DNA from: Campylobacter rectus
GTDB lineage: Bacteria; Campylobacterota; Campylobacteria; Campylobacterales; Campylobacteraceae
Reading direction: 5' to 3'
DNA: 64,000 nucleotides
Assembly (NCBI RefSeq): GCF_004803795.1
Contig: NZ_CP012543.1
Span: 1,612,001-1,676,000 of the forward strand
Position 1 is the first letter of the stretch; each line of letters begins with the position of its first letter. The notes beneath the pieces are model-generated. The model saw only the letters and a list, made by a program, of their open reading frames with translations. It had not been told where the DNA came from and made no database searches. Below, one piece after another: positions 26,828 to 36,332 of the stretch. Position numbers and translations under genes: made by a program.

Positions 26828-27634
26828 TTAGGCCTTGGCGTAATAAGTCGTGCCGTTTGAAATATGCTTTTTATAAAGCGCGGTATAAGGCACCAGATCG
26901 GCGTGTCCGACGTAGAGCCTGCCGTGATCGCTCAAAATTTTATGAAAGCGCTCGACGGTTCTTAGCTTAAACTCTTCATTAAAATAAATCATCATATTTC
27001 GCGAGAAAATGATGTCGAATTTACCGAGCTTAAAGATCGAATCGTCAAAGATATTCGTCACGCTAAACTCGCATCTAGGCAGCATCGCACGCTTGATTTC
27101 ATACTTGCCGTCGCATTTCGTGAAGTATATGTTTTTTTGATTGTCGTTTAAGCGGTGCAAGGAGCGCTCGCTATAAACGCCCTTCTTACAGCTTTCGATA
27201 GCCTCGGAGTTTATGTCGATGCCCACGATGCTAACGCGGCTCGTGTCAAGCAAATTTGAGTGCGCGAGCATACCCAGCGAATACACCTCGTCCCCGCTCG
27301 AACACGGCGCGCAAAGGATACGCGCGCTAGACAGCTCCTCTTTAGCGTAATAAATCGCGGCTTGCAGCTGGGCAAGCTCTCTGTAAAAATAGGTCTCGTT
27401 TGTCGTGATGAGATTTAGGATTTCTTGCCTTAAGGTGCGGTCTACGACGATTTTCGAGCTCAAATTTTCAAAGCTTGAAATGCCGTTTGCTTGGCAGAAA
27501 TTAGCTAGGCGCTGCTTTATCATCTCCTTTTTGGACTCCAGATCCACGCCGCACATATTTTTGATGACATCGACGAATTTATTTAGTCCCGCCGCATCGC
27601 TGGGAGCGGGCGTCAAATTTGCATTTTCAAGCAT
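26828..27634 (-). CDS. cheR: chemotaxis protein methyltransferase
   Basis: Methylates glutamates of chemoreceptors using S-adenosylmethionine. 268 residues: N-terminal helical domain, then NETYFYRELAQL, the SAM motif ARILCAPCSSGDEVYSLGML, VGIDINSEAIESCKKGVYS, CEFSVTNIFDD and FDIIFSRNMMIYFN, all standard CheR. It overlaps the end of cheB by 8 bases, so the pair is co-translated, as in Cj0923–Cj0924. Confidence 0.94.
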   Translation of the reverse strand: MLENANLTPAPSDAAGLNKFVDVIKNMCGVDLESKKEMIKQRLANFCQANGISSFENLSSKIVVDRTLRQEILNLITTNETYFYRELAQLQAAIYYAKEELSSARILCAPCSSGDEVYSLGMLAHSNLLDTSRVSIVGIDINSEAIESCKKGVYSERSLHRLNDNQKNIYFTKCDGKYEIKRAMLPRCEFSVTNIFDDSIFKLGKFDIIFSRNMMIYFNEEFKLRTVERFHKILSDHGRLYVGHADLVPYTALYKKHISNGTTYYAKA

Positions 27635-28190
27635 TTAAAAACCTTTCCAATTCCGCTCTTATGCCGCCGATCGGGAGCGACTTTAAATTTGCATTGATCT
27701 CTTTCGCGCGCTTTGGCATACCGTAAACAATCGCGCTTTCTTCGCTCTCGGCAACGCATTTAGCGCCCGCCTTGTATAGCTCGTTTAGCCCTTTCGCGCC
27801 GTCATCGCCGATACCTGTTAGCAGTATCGCCATAACGTCGGCAAATTCGCAAGCCTGCACGCCCGAGTGAAAAAGAACGTCTACATTTGGGTTATACGTA
27901 GTCTCTTTCATAGGCGAGCAAATGCCTGCCTTTAGAGGGCTAGCTGAGATTATTTCGGAGTTTTTTTCACAGATATATATCGCGCTTTTAAGCTGCGTAG
28001 GCGTGCTTAGCATCACCACTTCGGCGGTGCACTCCTTGTCAAACTGCGCTATAAAACTAGGGATAAACATGAGGCTCATATGTTGGGCAACAATGATACT
28101 GGCGCCTTTTAGCTCAAGCCCCTTAAATAGCTTCTTTAGATGTCCCGGACCGCCCGTCGAGGCGCCGACTAAGACTAATTTTTGTTTCAA
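27627..28190 (-). CDS. cheB: chemotaxis methylesterase CheB without receiver domain
   Basis: Removes methyl groups from receptors. 187 residues make up only the esterase domain: catalytic Ser in GASTGGPGHLKKL, His in IVAQHMSLMF, Asp in ILLTGIGDDGAKGL. The usual N-terminal phospho-receiver is absent, as is known for C. jejuni CheB, so it cannot be controlled by CheA phosphorylation in the standard way. The ATG is preceded by a plausible leader, and no receiver-like frame exists upstream. Confidence 0.93.
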   Translation of the reverse strand: MKQKLVLVGASTGGPGHLKKLFKGLELKGASIIVAQHMSLMFIPSFIAQFDKECTAEVVMLSTPTQLKSAIYICEKNSEIISASPLKAGICSPMKETTYNPNVDVLFHSGVQACEFADVMAILLTGIGDDGAKGLNELYKAGAKCVAESEESAIVYGMPKRAKEINANLKSLPIGGIRAELERFLNA

Positions 28191-28263
28191 ATTCGTTCCG
28201 TTTTTATGAGTTAAATTCGGGGCTATTTTATATTTATTTATATTAAATTTAGCCGAGTTTTTT

Positions 28264-28285
28264 GGAGCCTTGAATTTAAGGCTCC
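28264..28285. terminator. hairpin between the chemoreceptor gene and cheB
   Basis: GGAGCCTT-GAATTT-AAGGCTCC is a perfect 8-bp stem with a 6-base loop, 13 bases after the receptor stop. The six Ts lie on the plus-strand 5' side, so on the minus transcript the stem is followed by As; it may be only a stabilising hairpin. Confidence 0.4.
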
Positions 28286-28297
28286 GCTTTAGATAAA

Positions 28298-29974
28298 TCA
28301 GGTCCTAAATTCGGCTAGCTTATTATTTAGCGTATCGGTCATTTTATTTAGATGTTCCGCCGCGGCCGCTATCTCTTCTACGCTTCTTGCATTTTCGGTA
28401 GCAATGTGATTTATATTAGAGATTCCCTCCATCATCAAATTTACACCCTTGCCCGTATTTATGAAATCTTCGGTCGTCTTATCCGACATTCCTATGGCTT
28501 TATTCATTGCTTCGCTCATTACGTTTATCGTATTTTCTACGCGATTTGCTACGTTTGTGAGCTCTTGAATGGTTTTTGAATTTGCGCTCATTCGTTCGCT
28601 GCTATCGCCTATAGCCTGCACTATAACGCTGATGGTGGCGTTTATCTCCACCAATGAACTTTGAGTGCGTTCGGCAAGCTTTCTGACTTCATCCGCGACG
28701 ACGGCAAAACCTCTGCCGTGTTCGCCCGCTCTTGCAGCCTCTATAGCGGCATTTAACGCAAGCAAGTTTGTTTGATCGGCGATATCGTTTATAACGTCAA
28801 GCACTGATTTTACTTGTTCCGCATCGCGGCTAAGCTGTTCTATTTTTACGGCCATTTCGCTTTCTACTTGAGCGGAATTGGTTATTTGATCCGCAAGCTC
28901 TTTTATAGCTTTATTGGCCGATTTGATGTGCGTGCTGGCATTTTGCAGCTCGGTTTTACTTTCTTCGGCAAAGCTTACGGAGTTTTTCATAAACGACTGA
29001 ATTTCTTCGCCTTTTTGAGTCGTATTATTTACGATAAGGGTCGAATCCTCTACGCGTTTGCCCGTTTGTAAGGATGTAGAGCTTAACTCGTTTGCTATAG
29101 AGCTGTTTTCCGAAGATAGATGCTTAGCGTCGCTTATCAAAATTCTAACTTTTTCTATAAAATTATTTATAGCTTCGCTCGCTTGAGCGATCTCGTCTTT
29201 ACCGTTTATCTCGAGTTTTCTAGTCAGATCGCCGTCGCCGCTCGAAAGATTTCTGGCTCTATCTATTAAGGTATTTAAAGGCTTGGTTATAGAAGCTCTT
29301 GAATAAAGCATAGTCAAAATCAAAACGGCTACGGCTATGCCAAGCGCCATCATTATAAAGGTTTTAGTACCGTCATTTGCCGCCTTTTCCATGTTTTTAC
29401 CCAGTTCGTCGGCTCTTGCGTATGCGTCCTCCATACTGGCCGTAATGATAAATATCATATCTTTGCCGCCGACGTTTATTTTTTTACTATTTGCGATCTT
29501 TCTGACCGGAGATTTCGTATTAGTGTCCAACAAAGCGTATTCTACATACTCGTCTTTAACGCTCGTCTCGATAAGTTTATCTACATATTTAAATCCGTTT
29601 ATATCCGTCAAATTTTGCTTAAACATCTCCGCATTCGGATGATATATAATCTGACCTTTATCGTCTATTATTATCACGTATCCGCCCAAACCGAATTTAA
29701 TAGCTTCCGTATACGCCAAAATATCGGTCGTAGTCTCTTCGTTGCTAATGTTAGTAGCCTGATACTGTCGTTTTACGGTCTCTATGAAAGAACTTATTAT
29801 GTCCACTTCTTCTTGCAAAGCGACTTTTTTGTCTTCTTTTAAAGAGACTATAAGCTCTTGTTTAGTATAGGCGATACTCTTATCGCTTATTAACTTGTTT
29901 TCAAAAACAAGCGCAGCAAATAAAATAGCAAGCGATATCACGATCATCGCGGCTATTTTGGTGGAAATTTTCAT
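28298..29974 (-). CDS. methyl-accepting chemotaxis protein, Cache-type sensor
   Basis: 558 residues. Membrane helix near 8–28, periplasmic sensor (about 30–205) with the single-Cache pattern [18 protein letters not shown], second membrane helix near 207–227, HAMP, and a signalling domain with the hairpin tip [38 protein letters not shown] completes the tip. It has no C-terminal CheR-docking pentapeptide. The ligand is unknown; the [14 protein letters not shown] segment is typical of small organic acid sensors, which is only a hint. Adjacent cheB and cheR would adapt it. Confidence 0.92.
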   Translation of the reverse strand: MKISTKIAAMIVISLAILFAALVFENKLISDKSIAYTKQELIVSLKEDKKVALQEEVDIISSFIETVKRQYQATNISNEETTTDILAYTEAIKFGLGGYVIIIDDKGQIIYHPNAEMFKQNLTDINGFKYVDKLIETSVKDEYVEYALLDTNTKSPVRKIANSKKINVGGKDMIFIITASMEDAYARADELGKNMEKAANDGTKTFIMMALGIAVAVLILTMLYSRASITKPLNTLIDRARNLSSGDGDLTRKLEINGKDEIAQASEAINNFIEKVRILISDAKHLSSENSSIANELSSTSLQTGKRVEDSTLIVNNTTQKGEEIQSFMKNSVSFAEESKTELQNASTHIKSANKAIKELADQITNSAQVESEMAVKIEQLSRDAEQVKSVLDVINDIADQTNLLALNAAIEAARAGEHGRGFAVVADEVRKLAERTQSSLVEINATISVIVQAIGDSSERMSANSKTIQELTNVANRVENTINVMSEAMNKAIGMSDKTTEDFINTGKGVNLMMEGISNINHIATENARSVEEIAAAAEHLNKMTDTLNNKLAEFRT

Positions 29975-30017
29975 GGTAGCCTCCCAATTTTTGTAACCTA
30001 TTTAAAATTTGAGCGCA

Positions 30018-30023
30018 ATTATA
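30018..30023 (-). promoter_or_regulatory. -10 box of the chemoreceptor gene
   Basis: TATAAT on the minus strand 44 bases before the start, with GGGAGG as ribosome-binding site. Confidence 0.5.
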
Positions 30024-30070
30024 GCGAAAAATAAACAAAAAGTTGCAGAAAACATAAAATTTTATTGCAT

Positions 30071-30340
30071 TTATTTTTTATTAGTCATTCTATATAAAAA
30101 ATTAAAAATTTCAGCGACGGCTTTATAGAGATTGGGCGGGACCTCTTCGTTTAGATCGACCTTGCTTAGAATCTCGACCAGATCGGCATCCTCTTTGATC
30201 GGGATGTCGTGGGATTTGGCTAGATTTATGATATTTTTCGCCACTTCGCCCGAACCCGTCGCCAGCACCTTCGGGGCGTTATCTTTTTGGCGGTTGTAGC
30301 CTAACGCGACGGCTTTTTTAGTTTTTTGCATTTTTGCCAA
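30071..30340 (-). CDS. flhX: FlhX: stand-alone FlhB C-terminal-like flagellar export protein
   Basis: 89 residues that match only the cytoplasmic tail of FlhB (KKAVALGYNRQKDNAPKVLA, IINLAKSHDIPIKEDADLVE). The NPTH self-cleavage motif is lacking, so the protein resembles the already cleaved FlhB-CC fragment. H. pylori FlhX (HP1575) can stand in for that fragment in flagellar type III export. It lies 2 bases after the FliK-like gene, an order also seen at Cj0848–Cj0849. Confidence 0.85.
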   Translation of the reverse strand: MAKMQKTKKAVALGYNRQKDNAPKVLATGSGEVAKNIINLAKSHDIPIKEDADLVEILSKVDLNEEVPPNLYKAVAEIFNFLYRMTNKK

Positions 30341-30342
30341 AT

Positions 30343-32040
30343 TTACGCCTTTTTATCAAAACCCATATCAAGCGTATCCAGACCGCCGTAAACGCCGCTA
30401 AGGCGCAGCTTTGGCATAGTTTTTAGGCTAAAATTCGAAACAATGAGCCCCTGTTCGCCGATAGCCCTTTTTAGCTCCTTCGCGCCGCTTAAAATGAGCT
30501 CTTTAAACTCCTCTTTTTGCGTCGCGATCGCAAGGTCGATGTATTTGTTTTCGCTAAGCGCGACCATTATGTTGATTTGGCCGAAATTTTGAAAATTCAG
30601 ATCGATTTGCGCGTAGTGTTTTTGCTTTTTGCCCTGCTTAAATCTGATATTTCCGCCCTCTACGCCCTCCCAGACGTACGGTAGATAGGTCTGCACGCCG
30701 CCTGCGACCGCGGAGGCCAGCTGGTGCATCTCGATTTGAGCGAGCAGCTTTGAGGCGGCGTCTTTTACAGGGCTAGCGTCCGGGGACTTTGACTGCATAT
30801 TTAAAAGCGTACCTTTTACGTCGTTTTGCAGGATTTTTGCCGTTTCTTCGGCGCTTTTTGGCGTCACGGCGCCAAGCTCGGCTCGAGCGATGTTTTGCTG
30901 TTTTATCAGCTTGCCGACTTCATCGAGATTATTTTTTGCTTCAAAGCCAGCTTTATCGGCGATTTGCAGGGCGAAATTTAACTTTCTAGCCGCATTTTGC
31001 AACTTGTCTTGCAGCGTCGCGCCCTCACTTCCTTCCGCGCCATCTCGGGCGATTTTTTGCGCGAAATCGTTAAATTTATCCTGCGAGCCCGCAAGCGCGC
31101 TAATCTCATCCGACAGCTGCTTTATCGCGCTTTTTAACTCGGCGAAATTTAAAGCAAAGCCTCTGTTTTGACTTAGTTTTTCGCTGCTTAAATTTTGCAT
31201 TTTTTCGCCCGCGTTTGCTAGTAGCTGCGAGATTTTATTTAGCTCGTTGTTTAGCGTTTTTTCGTTTAGGCTTAGCCCGCTGCCGCTCATCGCGTTTGCT
31301 TGTTTATCCATAAATTTAGCCGCGTTTTCAAGCTTATCCGCGATTTCAAACAGCTGTTTAAAAGGCGAGCCTGCTAGCGTATCTTTGGCCGCGGTTTTAG
31401 CGTTTTGTAAAATTTGATCAAGCCTCGCAAAGCTTTCTTTCGTGCTTAGGCTATCGTCCTTAGCTAGCGTCCAAATTTGCTCCAAAAGCTGCTGATTTGA
31501 GAGATTTTTTATATCGCCAAACAGCTTATTTATCGCGCCGGGCAGGTTAAATTTGCCGTTTAGCGCGTCTTTTAAATTTGCTTCTAGCATAATGCCCGAA
31601 CTTTTTATCTGCTCGTTTAGCGGCGCGTTTTTTAGCTCGGCGACGGGCTTTAAAAACTCCTTTAGTTTAAGCGCGAATTCCTTTAGATCAGGCTCGTTTT
31701 CGGCAAGAGCCGCGAGACTTTTCATATCTTTTGCGAGATTTGGCGAGAGCTGAAGGTTTTTAGCCTGCGCGGCGAGCTCTTTGGCCTGCGCAGGGCTTGA
31801 TTTTAACTCGTTTAAGAGCTTATTTACGAGCTTATCCAGGTCTTTTACGGCGTTATCCGCGACCTCGGAGTCCAAATTTTGCGCGGGTGCGGGCTGATTT
31901 TTAAAAAGATTTTTGATTTCGCCCGCCTGCCCCGTCTGTCCTGCGTTTGCGCCGGGGACGCCGCCGGTTTTTGGCAGTGCGCCGCCGAGGGCGGCCTGGG
32001 TTGCGATTTGCGAGCTTGGCGCGTTATTTACCGATTCCAT
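30343..32040 (-). CDS. FliK-like flagellar hook-length control protein
   Basis: 565 residues. Most is a long helical, Ala/Lys/Leu/Asn-rich region (about 40–420) consistent with a molecular ruler. The end (about 450–550) holds VQTYLPYVWEGVEGGNIRFK, FGQINIMVALSENKYIDLAI and LKRAIGEQGLIVSNFSL, like the Flg_hook domain that interacts with FlhB. Pairing with flhX supports a role in substrate switching. Whether it is the main hook-length protein or a paralogue cannot be told here. Confidence 0.65.
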   Translation of the reverse strand: MESVNNAPSSQIATQAALGGALPKTGGVPGANAGQTGQAGEIKNLFKNQPAPAQNLDSEVADNAVKDLDKLVNKLLNELKSSPAQAKELAAQAKNLQLSPNLAKDMKSLAALAENEPDLKEFALKLKEFLKPVAELKNAPLNEQIKSSGIMLEANLKDALNGKFNLPGAINKLFGDIKNLSNQQLLEQIWTLAKDDSLSTKESFARLDQILQNAKTAAKDTLAGSPFKQLFEIADKLENAAKFMDKQANAMSGSGLSLNEKTLNNELNKISQLLANAGEKMQNLSSEKLSQNRGFALNFAELKSAIKQLSDEISALAGSQDKFNDFAQKIARDGAEGSEGATLQDKLQNAARKLNFALQIADKAGFEAKNNLDEVGKLIKQQNIARAELGAVTPKSAEETAKILQNDVKGTLLNMQSKSPDASPVKDAASKLLAQIEMHQLASAVAGGVQTYLPYVWEGVEGGNIRFKQGKKQKHYAQIDLNFQNFGQINIMVALSENKYIDLAIATQKEEFKELILSGAKELKRAIGEQGLIVSNFSLKTMPKLRLSGVYGGLDTLDMGFDKKA

Positions 32041-32070
32041 ACAGTTATATCGTCAAATTTGAGATTTTCA

Positions 32071-33267
32071 TTAGTTATTGGCCATCGTGCCGGGACTATG
32101 CTCAAAGTCTGTTCGGCTCTGAGCCGGAACAGTTTTTTGCGTGAAACAAAATGCGATCAAAAATATAAGAAGCGCCACATAAACCCACATAAAGCCGTCA
32201 AAACCCCAAATTTTCATACTAGCGCCCATTATCACGGATGAAAAAAGCGAGCCGATAGAGTAGCTAAAAAGTATCGCGCGGCCGACTTCGACGCCTTGGT
32301 TTTTGTGCTTTAAAACGTCGTTGGCGCGGGCAAGAGCGAGCGCGTAGAGGCAAAAAACGCCCGAACCGAGGAAAAACGACAAGACATACTGTGCGTAAAT
32401 AGATGGCTTTAGTATCAAAAACACCGTTGCCGCGCACAGCGACACGCCCGCACAGCACATTATCACGGGTCTTCGGCCGAATTTATCCGAAAAACCGCCT
32501 ATTAGCGAGTGCGCGATAAAGCCCCCCATCATCGCCACGGTCATAAAAAACGAAACCTCCTTCGCGCCGTATCCTTGCAACAAAACATAAACGCTAGCCA
32601 TCGTGAAAAAGCCGTTTACCAGTATCCCTGCGACGATGCTGGTGATCAGCGCCAAAGGCACCAAAGTAAAGACTTTTGGGATCGAGACGCTCTTTTTTTC
32701 GGGTATCGGCGGTTCTTTGATGCGGATCAAATTTAACGGAATGCTAGAAAATAAAATAAACGCCGCACTTAGCAAAAAGACGTGCGAGGTGGATAAATTT
32801 AGCGAGAGCACGAGGATACCAAGCCCAAAGCAGACGTAAAACGTGATCTCGTAAAACGCCAACACCCGCGAGCGCACTTCGTTTCTAGCGCGCGCGTTGA
32901 GCCAGCTTTCGATTATCATTAAGATCGAGTAGTAGCAAAACCCCAGACACCCGCGCAAAAACGCCCAGAGGTATAAATTTGCGCTCAAGTCGTGAAACAT
33001 CGCCGCGATACCGAAAAGCGACGCGAATATCCCGAAACTCCTGATGTGGCCGACTTTAGAGACGATCTTGTGCGAAAAGATAGTGCTAAGCATCGCCCCG
33101 ATAAAAAACGTCGCGATCACAAAGCCCGTTTGCACCTCGTCCGCGCCCATTTTTTTTAGCTCTACGCCGGCAGAGCTGATGATGAGTCCGTTGCCCACAA
33201 ACAAAAAAGACATCCCGATAAATAGTGCAAACATCGATTTTATCGTCATCGCCGAGCTAATTTTCAT
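32071..33267 (-). CDS. MFS transporter (YcaD-like)
   Basis: 398 residues and 12 membrane segments. GGFSDKFGRRPVIMCCAG is the MFS motif A between helices 8 and 9, and RGCLGFCYYSILMIIESWLN in helices 4–5 is typical of the YcaD/unknown MFS subgroup. Substrate unknown. Its first codons overlap the end of the upstream membrane-protein gene by 11 bases. Order matches Cj0850c. Confidence 0.83.
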   Translation of the reverse strand: MKISSAMTIKSMFALFIGMSFLFVGNGLIISSAGVELKKMGADEVQTGFVIATFFIGAMLSTIFSHKIVSKVGHIRSFGIFASLFGIAAMFHDLSANLYLWAFLRGCLGFCYYSILMIIESWLNARARNEVRSRVLAFYEITFYVCFGLGILVLSLNLSTSHVFLLSAAFILFSSIPLNLIRIKEPPIPEKKSVSIPKVFTLVPLALITSIVAGILVNGFFTMASVYVLLQGYGAKEVSFFMTVAMMGGFIAHSLIGGFSDKFGRRPVIMCCAGVSLCAATVFLILKPSIYAQYVLSFFLGSGVFCLYALALARANDVLKHKNQGVEVGRAILFSYSIGSLFSSVIMGASMKIWGFDGFMWVYVALLIFLIAFCFTQKTVPAQSRTDFEHSPGTMANN

Positions 33268-34213
33268 TGCTTCTCACTCCATATATCAAAGCGCCCGCGG
33301 GCATAACCGCAAGCGCGATCAAAAATGCGGCAATATCAAGGTTGCTATGTCTTTTTAACGCCAAAAACCCGACGACCAAAACCGCATACGCGATCAGCCG
33401 AAAAGGCACGAAAGCGGTGAAGAAATTTGGCGAATTTTGCTTCAAATTTTGCACGAAATTTCGCTTTTTGGACGGCCGAGCTTGGTCCTTTTGATTTGAT
33501 TTGTTTAAATTTGGCTTGCTTGCTTGGCTTAAATTCGATTGATCGCCTTGGTTTGCATCATTTAAATTTAGCTCGTCGAATTTGTCTTGCGCGACTTCGT
33601 TTTGGTCTTTTGCCTTATCAAATTTAACCCGCTCATTTCGACCTTGTCCGCTAGTCTGAATAAATTTTACCGTTTTGTCGCCGCCATTTTCGTTTAAATT
33701 TTGCTTCTCAAATTTTAGCGCCCGATTTCGCTCGCTTAAATTTGAGCCGTCCGCAGCGTCAAATTTAGCCTGTTTGCTTAAATTTTCACCTTTGGCTTGC
33801 TCCGTTAGATTCTCGTCAAATTTAACCCGCTCGTTTTTATCTTTTAAATTTAGCTCCGCGGCTAGGCTAAATTCCGCGTCCGTTTTTGCGTAGGCGCTCA
33901 AATTTGACGCGTCCGACGGCTCGGCATTTTCGCGGTGCGGGTCATACCCGTCAAATTTAGCGCTTTGAGGGCGGTCAGGAAACTCCTCGTGATTTTCGCC
34001 CCATTCGTCTATATCGTCGTCCGCAAAGGCGTCATAGTCTCGCACGCCGTTTTCTACGCGCTTTTTGTAGGCTCTAAATGTCGCGGCCAGCACTAAAAGC
34101 GAACCGAAAAAAGCCGTCTGCGAGCTGTAAAACCATGCCCGCCCAAAAAAAGCCGAACTAAGTAAAAGCAAAGCCTCAAACGCGCCGTAAACGGCAAGCA
34201 GCCTAAAATTCAC
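33257..34213 (-). CDS. membrane protein with a long low-complexity linker
   Basis: 318 residues. Two membrane helices at the N-terminus (to about 45) and two at the C-terminus (about 265–312) flank roughly 180 residues of repetitive K/N/D/E/Q/S sequence with many NLS, KFD and VKFD words. In DNA these words come from AAATTT motifs. The position (between AtpZ-like and MFS genes) fits Cj0851c, which from memory is a short membrane protein, so the linker is likely an expansion. Function unknown. Confidence 0.7.
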   Translation of the reverse strand: MNFRLLAVYGAFEALLLLSSAFFGRAWFYSSQTAFFGSLLVLAATFRAYKKRVENGVRDYDAFADDDIDEWGENHEEFPDRPQSAKFDGYDPHRENAEPSDASNLSAYAKTDAEFSLAAELNLKDKNERVKFDENLTEQAKGENLSKQAKFDAADGSNLSERNRALKFEKQNLNENGGDKTVKFIQTSGQGRNERVKFDKAKDQNEVAQDKFDELNLNDANQGDQSNLSQASKPNLNKSNQKDQARPSKKRNFVQNLKQNSPNFFTAFVPFRLIAYAVLVVGFLALKRHSNLDIAAFLIALAVMPAGALIYGVRSNEN

Positions 34214-34482
34214 TCATCGTCCTCGTCCTTTGCGGGCTTAAATTTACCGCTATCTTTTAGCTCCTCAAGGCTCTTTATCTGCGCGTCATAGGCCTTTTTG
34301 ACGTTTAGCGCGGCTGCGGCGATACCGACGGCGACGCCCGCAAACAAAGTCCACGTCCAGCCCGTCTCCTTCATCATCCAGTAGCCAAACCCCGCTCCGA
34401 TCGCGAGCGCTACGACGATAGAGATGCCTAGGCTTAGCTGCTCGGCGCCTTTTACCACTTCGCCTAAATTTATCTTCGCCAT
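34210..34482 (-). CDS. AtpZ/AtpI family small membrane protein
   Basis: 90 residues with two membrane helices (ISIVVALAIGAGFGYWMM, WTLFAGVAVGIAAAALNV) and a charged ending with KKAYDAQIKSLEELKD. The pattern is of the AtpZ/AtpI group, proposed to help c-ring assembly or magnesium uptake of ATP synthase. No atp gene is nearby. It overlaps both hemL (by 1 base) and the membrane-protein gene (by 4 bases). Confidence 0.75.
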   Translation of the reverse strand: MAKINLGEVVKGAEQLSLGISIVVALAIGAGFGYWMMKETGWTWTLFAGVAVGIAAAALNVKKAYDAQIKSLEELKDSGKFKPAKDEDDE

Positions 34483-35897
34483 CAGGCAAATCCCCAGCTA
34501 TTTTTTATCTGCTCTTGTATCGCTTCACGCTCTTGTCTGGCCTCTTTTAGGCGCTCTTCGAGCTCGGTGATCCTTGCTTTGATCTCACGCATCTTTTCAT
34601 TGTCGCCCGCCATTTCCGCACTTATTTCGTCAAAGCTCTCGTCGGCGGCTCTAACGGCAAATCTGATATCCTCCTCGTTCATCGCGGCGCAGATAAAGCC
34701 CGTCTCAAACTGGCTAGGCGCGAGATAAACGCCTTTTTTTAGCATCTTGGCGTGAAATTTGGCGTAAAGCTTGGTATCGCTTTTTAACGCATCGTCGTAG
34801 TTTTTGACCTCGCTTGCCGTGAAGAAAAAGCCGAACATCGAGCCTCGCACCGTCGTTTGCAGCGCGATGCCGTGCTTGACGGCGACGCTTTTTAGTCCGT
34901 GGGCGAGCAGGACGGCTAGCTTATTTAGCCGCTCGTAAAGCTCATTGTCTGCGAAAATTTTACTTAGGCTTGCGATGCCGGCGGCCATAGCTACGGGATT
35001 GCCGCTTAGCGTGCCGGCCTGATATACGGTGCCTTCGGGACTTAGGCAGTCCATGATCGCCGCCTTTCCGCCAAACGCCGCCGCCGGGCAGCCTCCGCCG
35101 ATGACCTTACCGAACGTCACCAGATCGGCCTCTATGTCGTTAAATTCGAGCGACCCGTGCCTGCTCGCGCGAAATCCGCTCATAACCTCGTCAAAAATCA
35201 GCACCGCGCCGTTTTCGTCGCAAAGCATCCTAAGCACTCTTAAAAACTCGTTATCCGCAGGCACGAGTCCCATATTTCCCGCGATAGGCTCGATTATCAG
35301 CGCGCCGATTTTGCCTTTATTTGCCTCAAATATCGCTCGCACGCTTTCTATATCGTTATAGCGCGCCAGATAGGTGTTTTTCACCACGTCCGCAGGCACG
35401 CCGCCGCTAGAGGCGTTGCCGTAGGTGGTTGCGCCGCTACCTGCTTTTACCAAAAGCGCGTCGCTGTGCCCGTGATAGCAGCCTTCAAATTTTATGAGTC
35501 CGTCCTTACCGCTAAAGCCGCGCGCTACGCGGATAGCGCTCATCGTAGCCTCGGTGCCGGAGCTTACGAAGCGCACCTTTTCGACGTTTTTAAACTCGTC
35601 GCAGATCAGTTTTGCAAGCCTCGTTTCTAAATTTGACGGAGCACCGAAGCTAAGCCCCTTTTTAGCCGTCGCTATCACCGCATTCTCGATATCGGGATCG
35701 CAGTGCCCGAAGATAAGCGGCCCCCAGCTCTGGATGAAGTCCAGATAGCGCTTCCCCTCGATATCAACCAGATACGCGCCCTCGCCTCGCTCTACTACGA
35801 AAGGCTCTCCGCCCACGCTCCCAAATGCCCTGACCGGCGAATCTACGCCGCCCGGGATATACTTTTTGGCTAGCTCGAAAGCTTCTTTGTTCGTCAT
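34482..35897 (-). CDS. hemL: glutamate-1-semialdehyde 2,1-aminomutase
   Basis: PLP enzyme making 5-aminolevulinate for heme. [40 protein letters not shown] and the PLP lysine in [18 protein letters not shown] are typical. 471 residues, about 45 longer than most HemL: the tail from about 427 ([20 protein letters not shown] onward) is a charged coiled coil ending [10 protein letters not shown]. The tail is in frame with an unbroken stop, so it is real; its role is unknown. The start overlaps the cytochrome c stop by 4 bases. Confidence 0.95.
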   Translation of the reverse strand: MTNKEAFELAKKYIPGGVDSPVRAFGSVGGEPFVVERGEGAYLVDIEGKRYLDFIQSWGPLIFGHCDPDIENAVIATAKKGLSFGAPSNLETRLAKLICDEFKNVEKVRFVSSGTEATMSAIRVARGFSGKDGLIKFEGCYHGHSDALLVKAGSGATTYGNASSGGVPADVVKNTYLARYNDIESVRAIFEANKGKIGALIIEPIAGNMGLVPADNEFLRVLRMLCDENGAVLIFDEVMSGFRASRHGSLEFNDIEADLVTFGKVIGGGCPAAAFGGKAAIMDCLSPEGTVYQAGTLSGNPVAMAAGIASLSKIFADNELYERLNKLAVLLAHGLKSVAVKHGIALQTTVRGSMFGFFFTASEVKNYDDALKSDTKLYAKFHAKMLKKGVYLAPSQFETGFICAAMNEEDIRFAVRAADESFDEISAEMAGDNEKMREIKARITELEERLKEARQEREAIQEQIKNSWGFA

Positions 35898-36250
35898 TTT
35901 TTATCCTTATTGAAATTTATTACGTATTCGTAAAGCAAATTTATCTCCTCATCGGTTAAAAAGTAGCTGGGCATCACGCTTCTAGCGCTTAGCACGCCCT
36001 CTTTAAAGGTCTTAAAATCAAGATTGTTTATTTGCGGCGCCCTTAGTTCGTCGTCGATGACCTGTTTCGTTTTTTTATCAAAATGCCTATACTTTGATAT
36101 GAGCGAGCCCTCGCCGCCCCTGCCGTGGCACTTGTCGCAGCCGATGCCGCGCGGGTTTTGATAGAGCATCTTTGCGTATTCGGTTTTCGTGATAAAATCG
36201 CTCGCAAACGACGCTGCGCAAAACAGCCAAAAAATCAGCCGAATTTTCAT
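35894..36250 (-). CDS. periplasmic monoheme c-type cytochrome
   Basis: 118 residues. Signal peptide ([17 protein letters not shown]), heme motif CDKCH inside [15 protein letters not shown], and distal methionine candidate in [20 protein letters not shown], the typical class I layout. Matches Cj0854c by position before folD. Probably an electron carrier; partner unknown. Confidence 0.87.
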   Translation of the reverse strand: MKIRLIFWLFCAASFASDFITKTEYAKMLYQNPRGIGCDKCHGRGGEGSLISKYRHFDKKTKQVIDDELRAPQINNLDFKTFKEGVLSARSVMPSYFLTDEEINLLYEYVINFNKDKK

Positions 36251-36332
36251 AAAATCTTTCGCTTTTTCGTAAATTTAATCTAAAATTAGCTATCATACAA
36301 CTTTTGTGATTAAAATGCGATAAAGGACGCAA

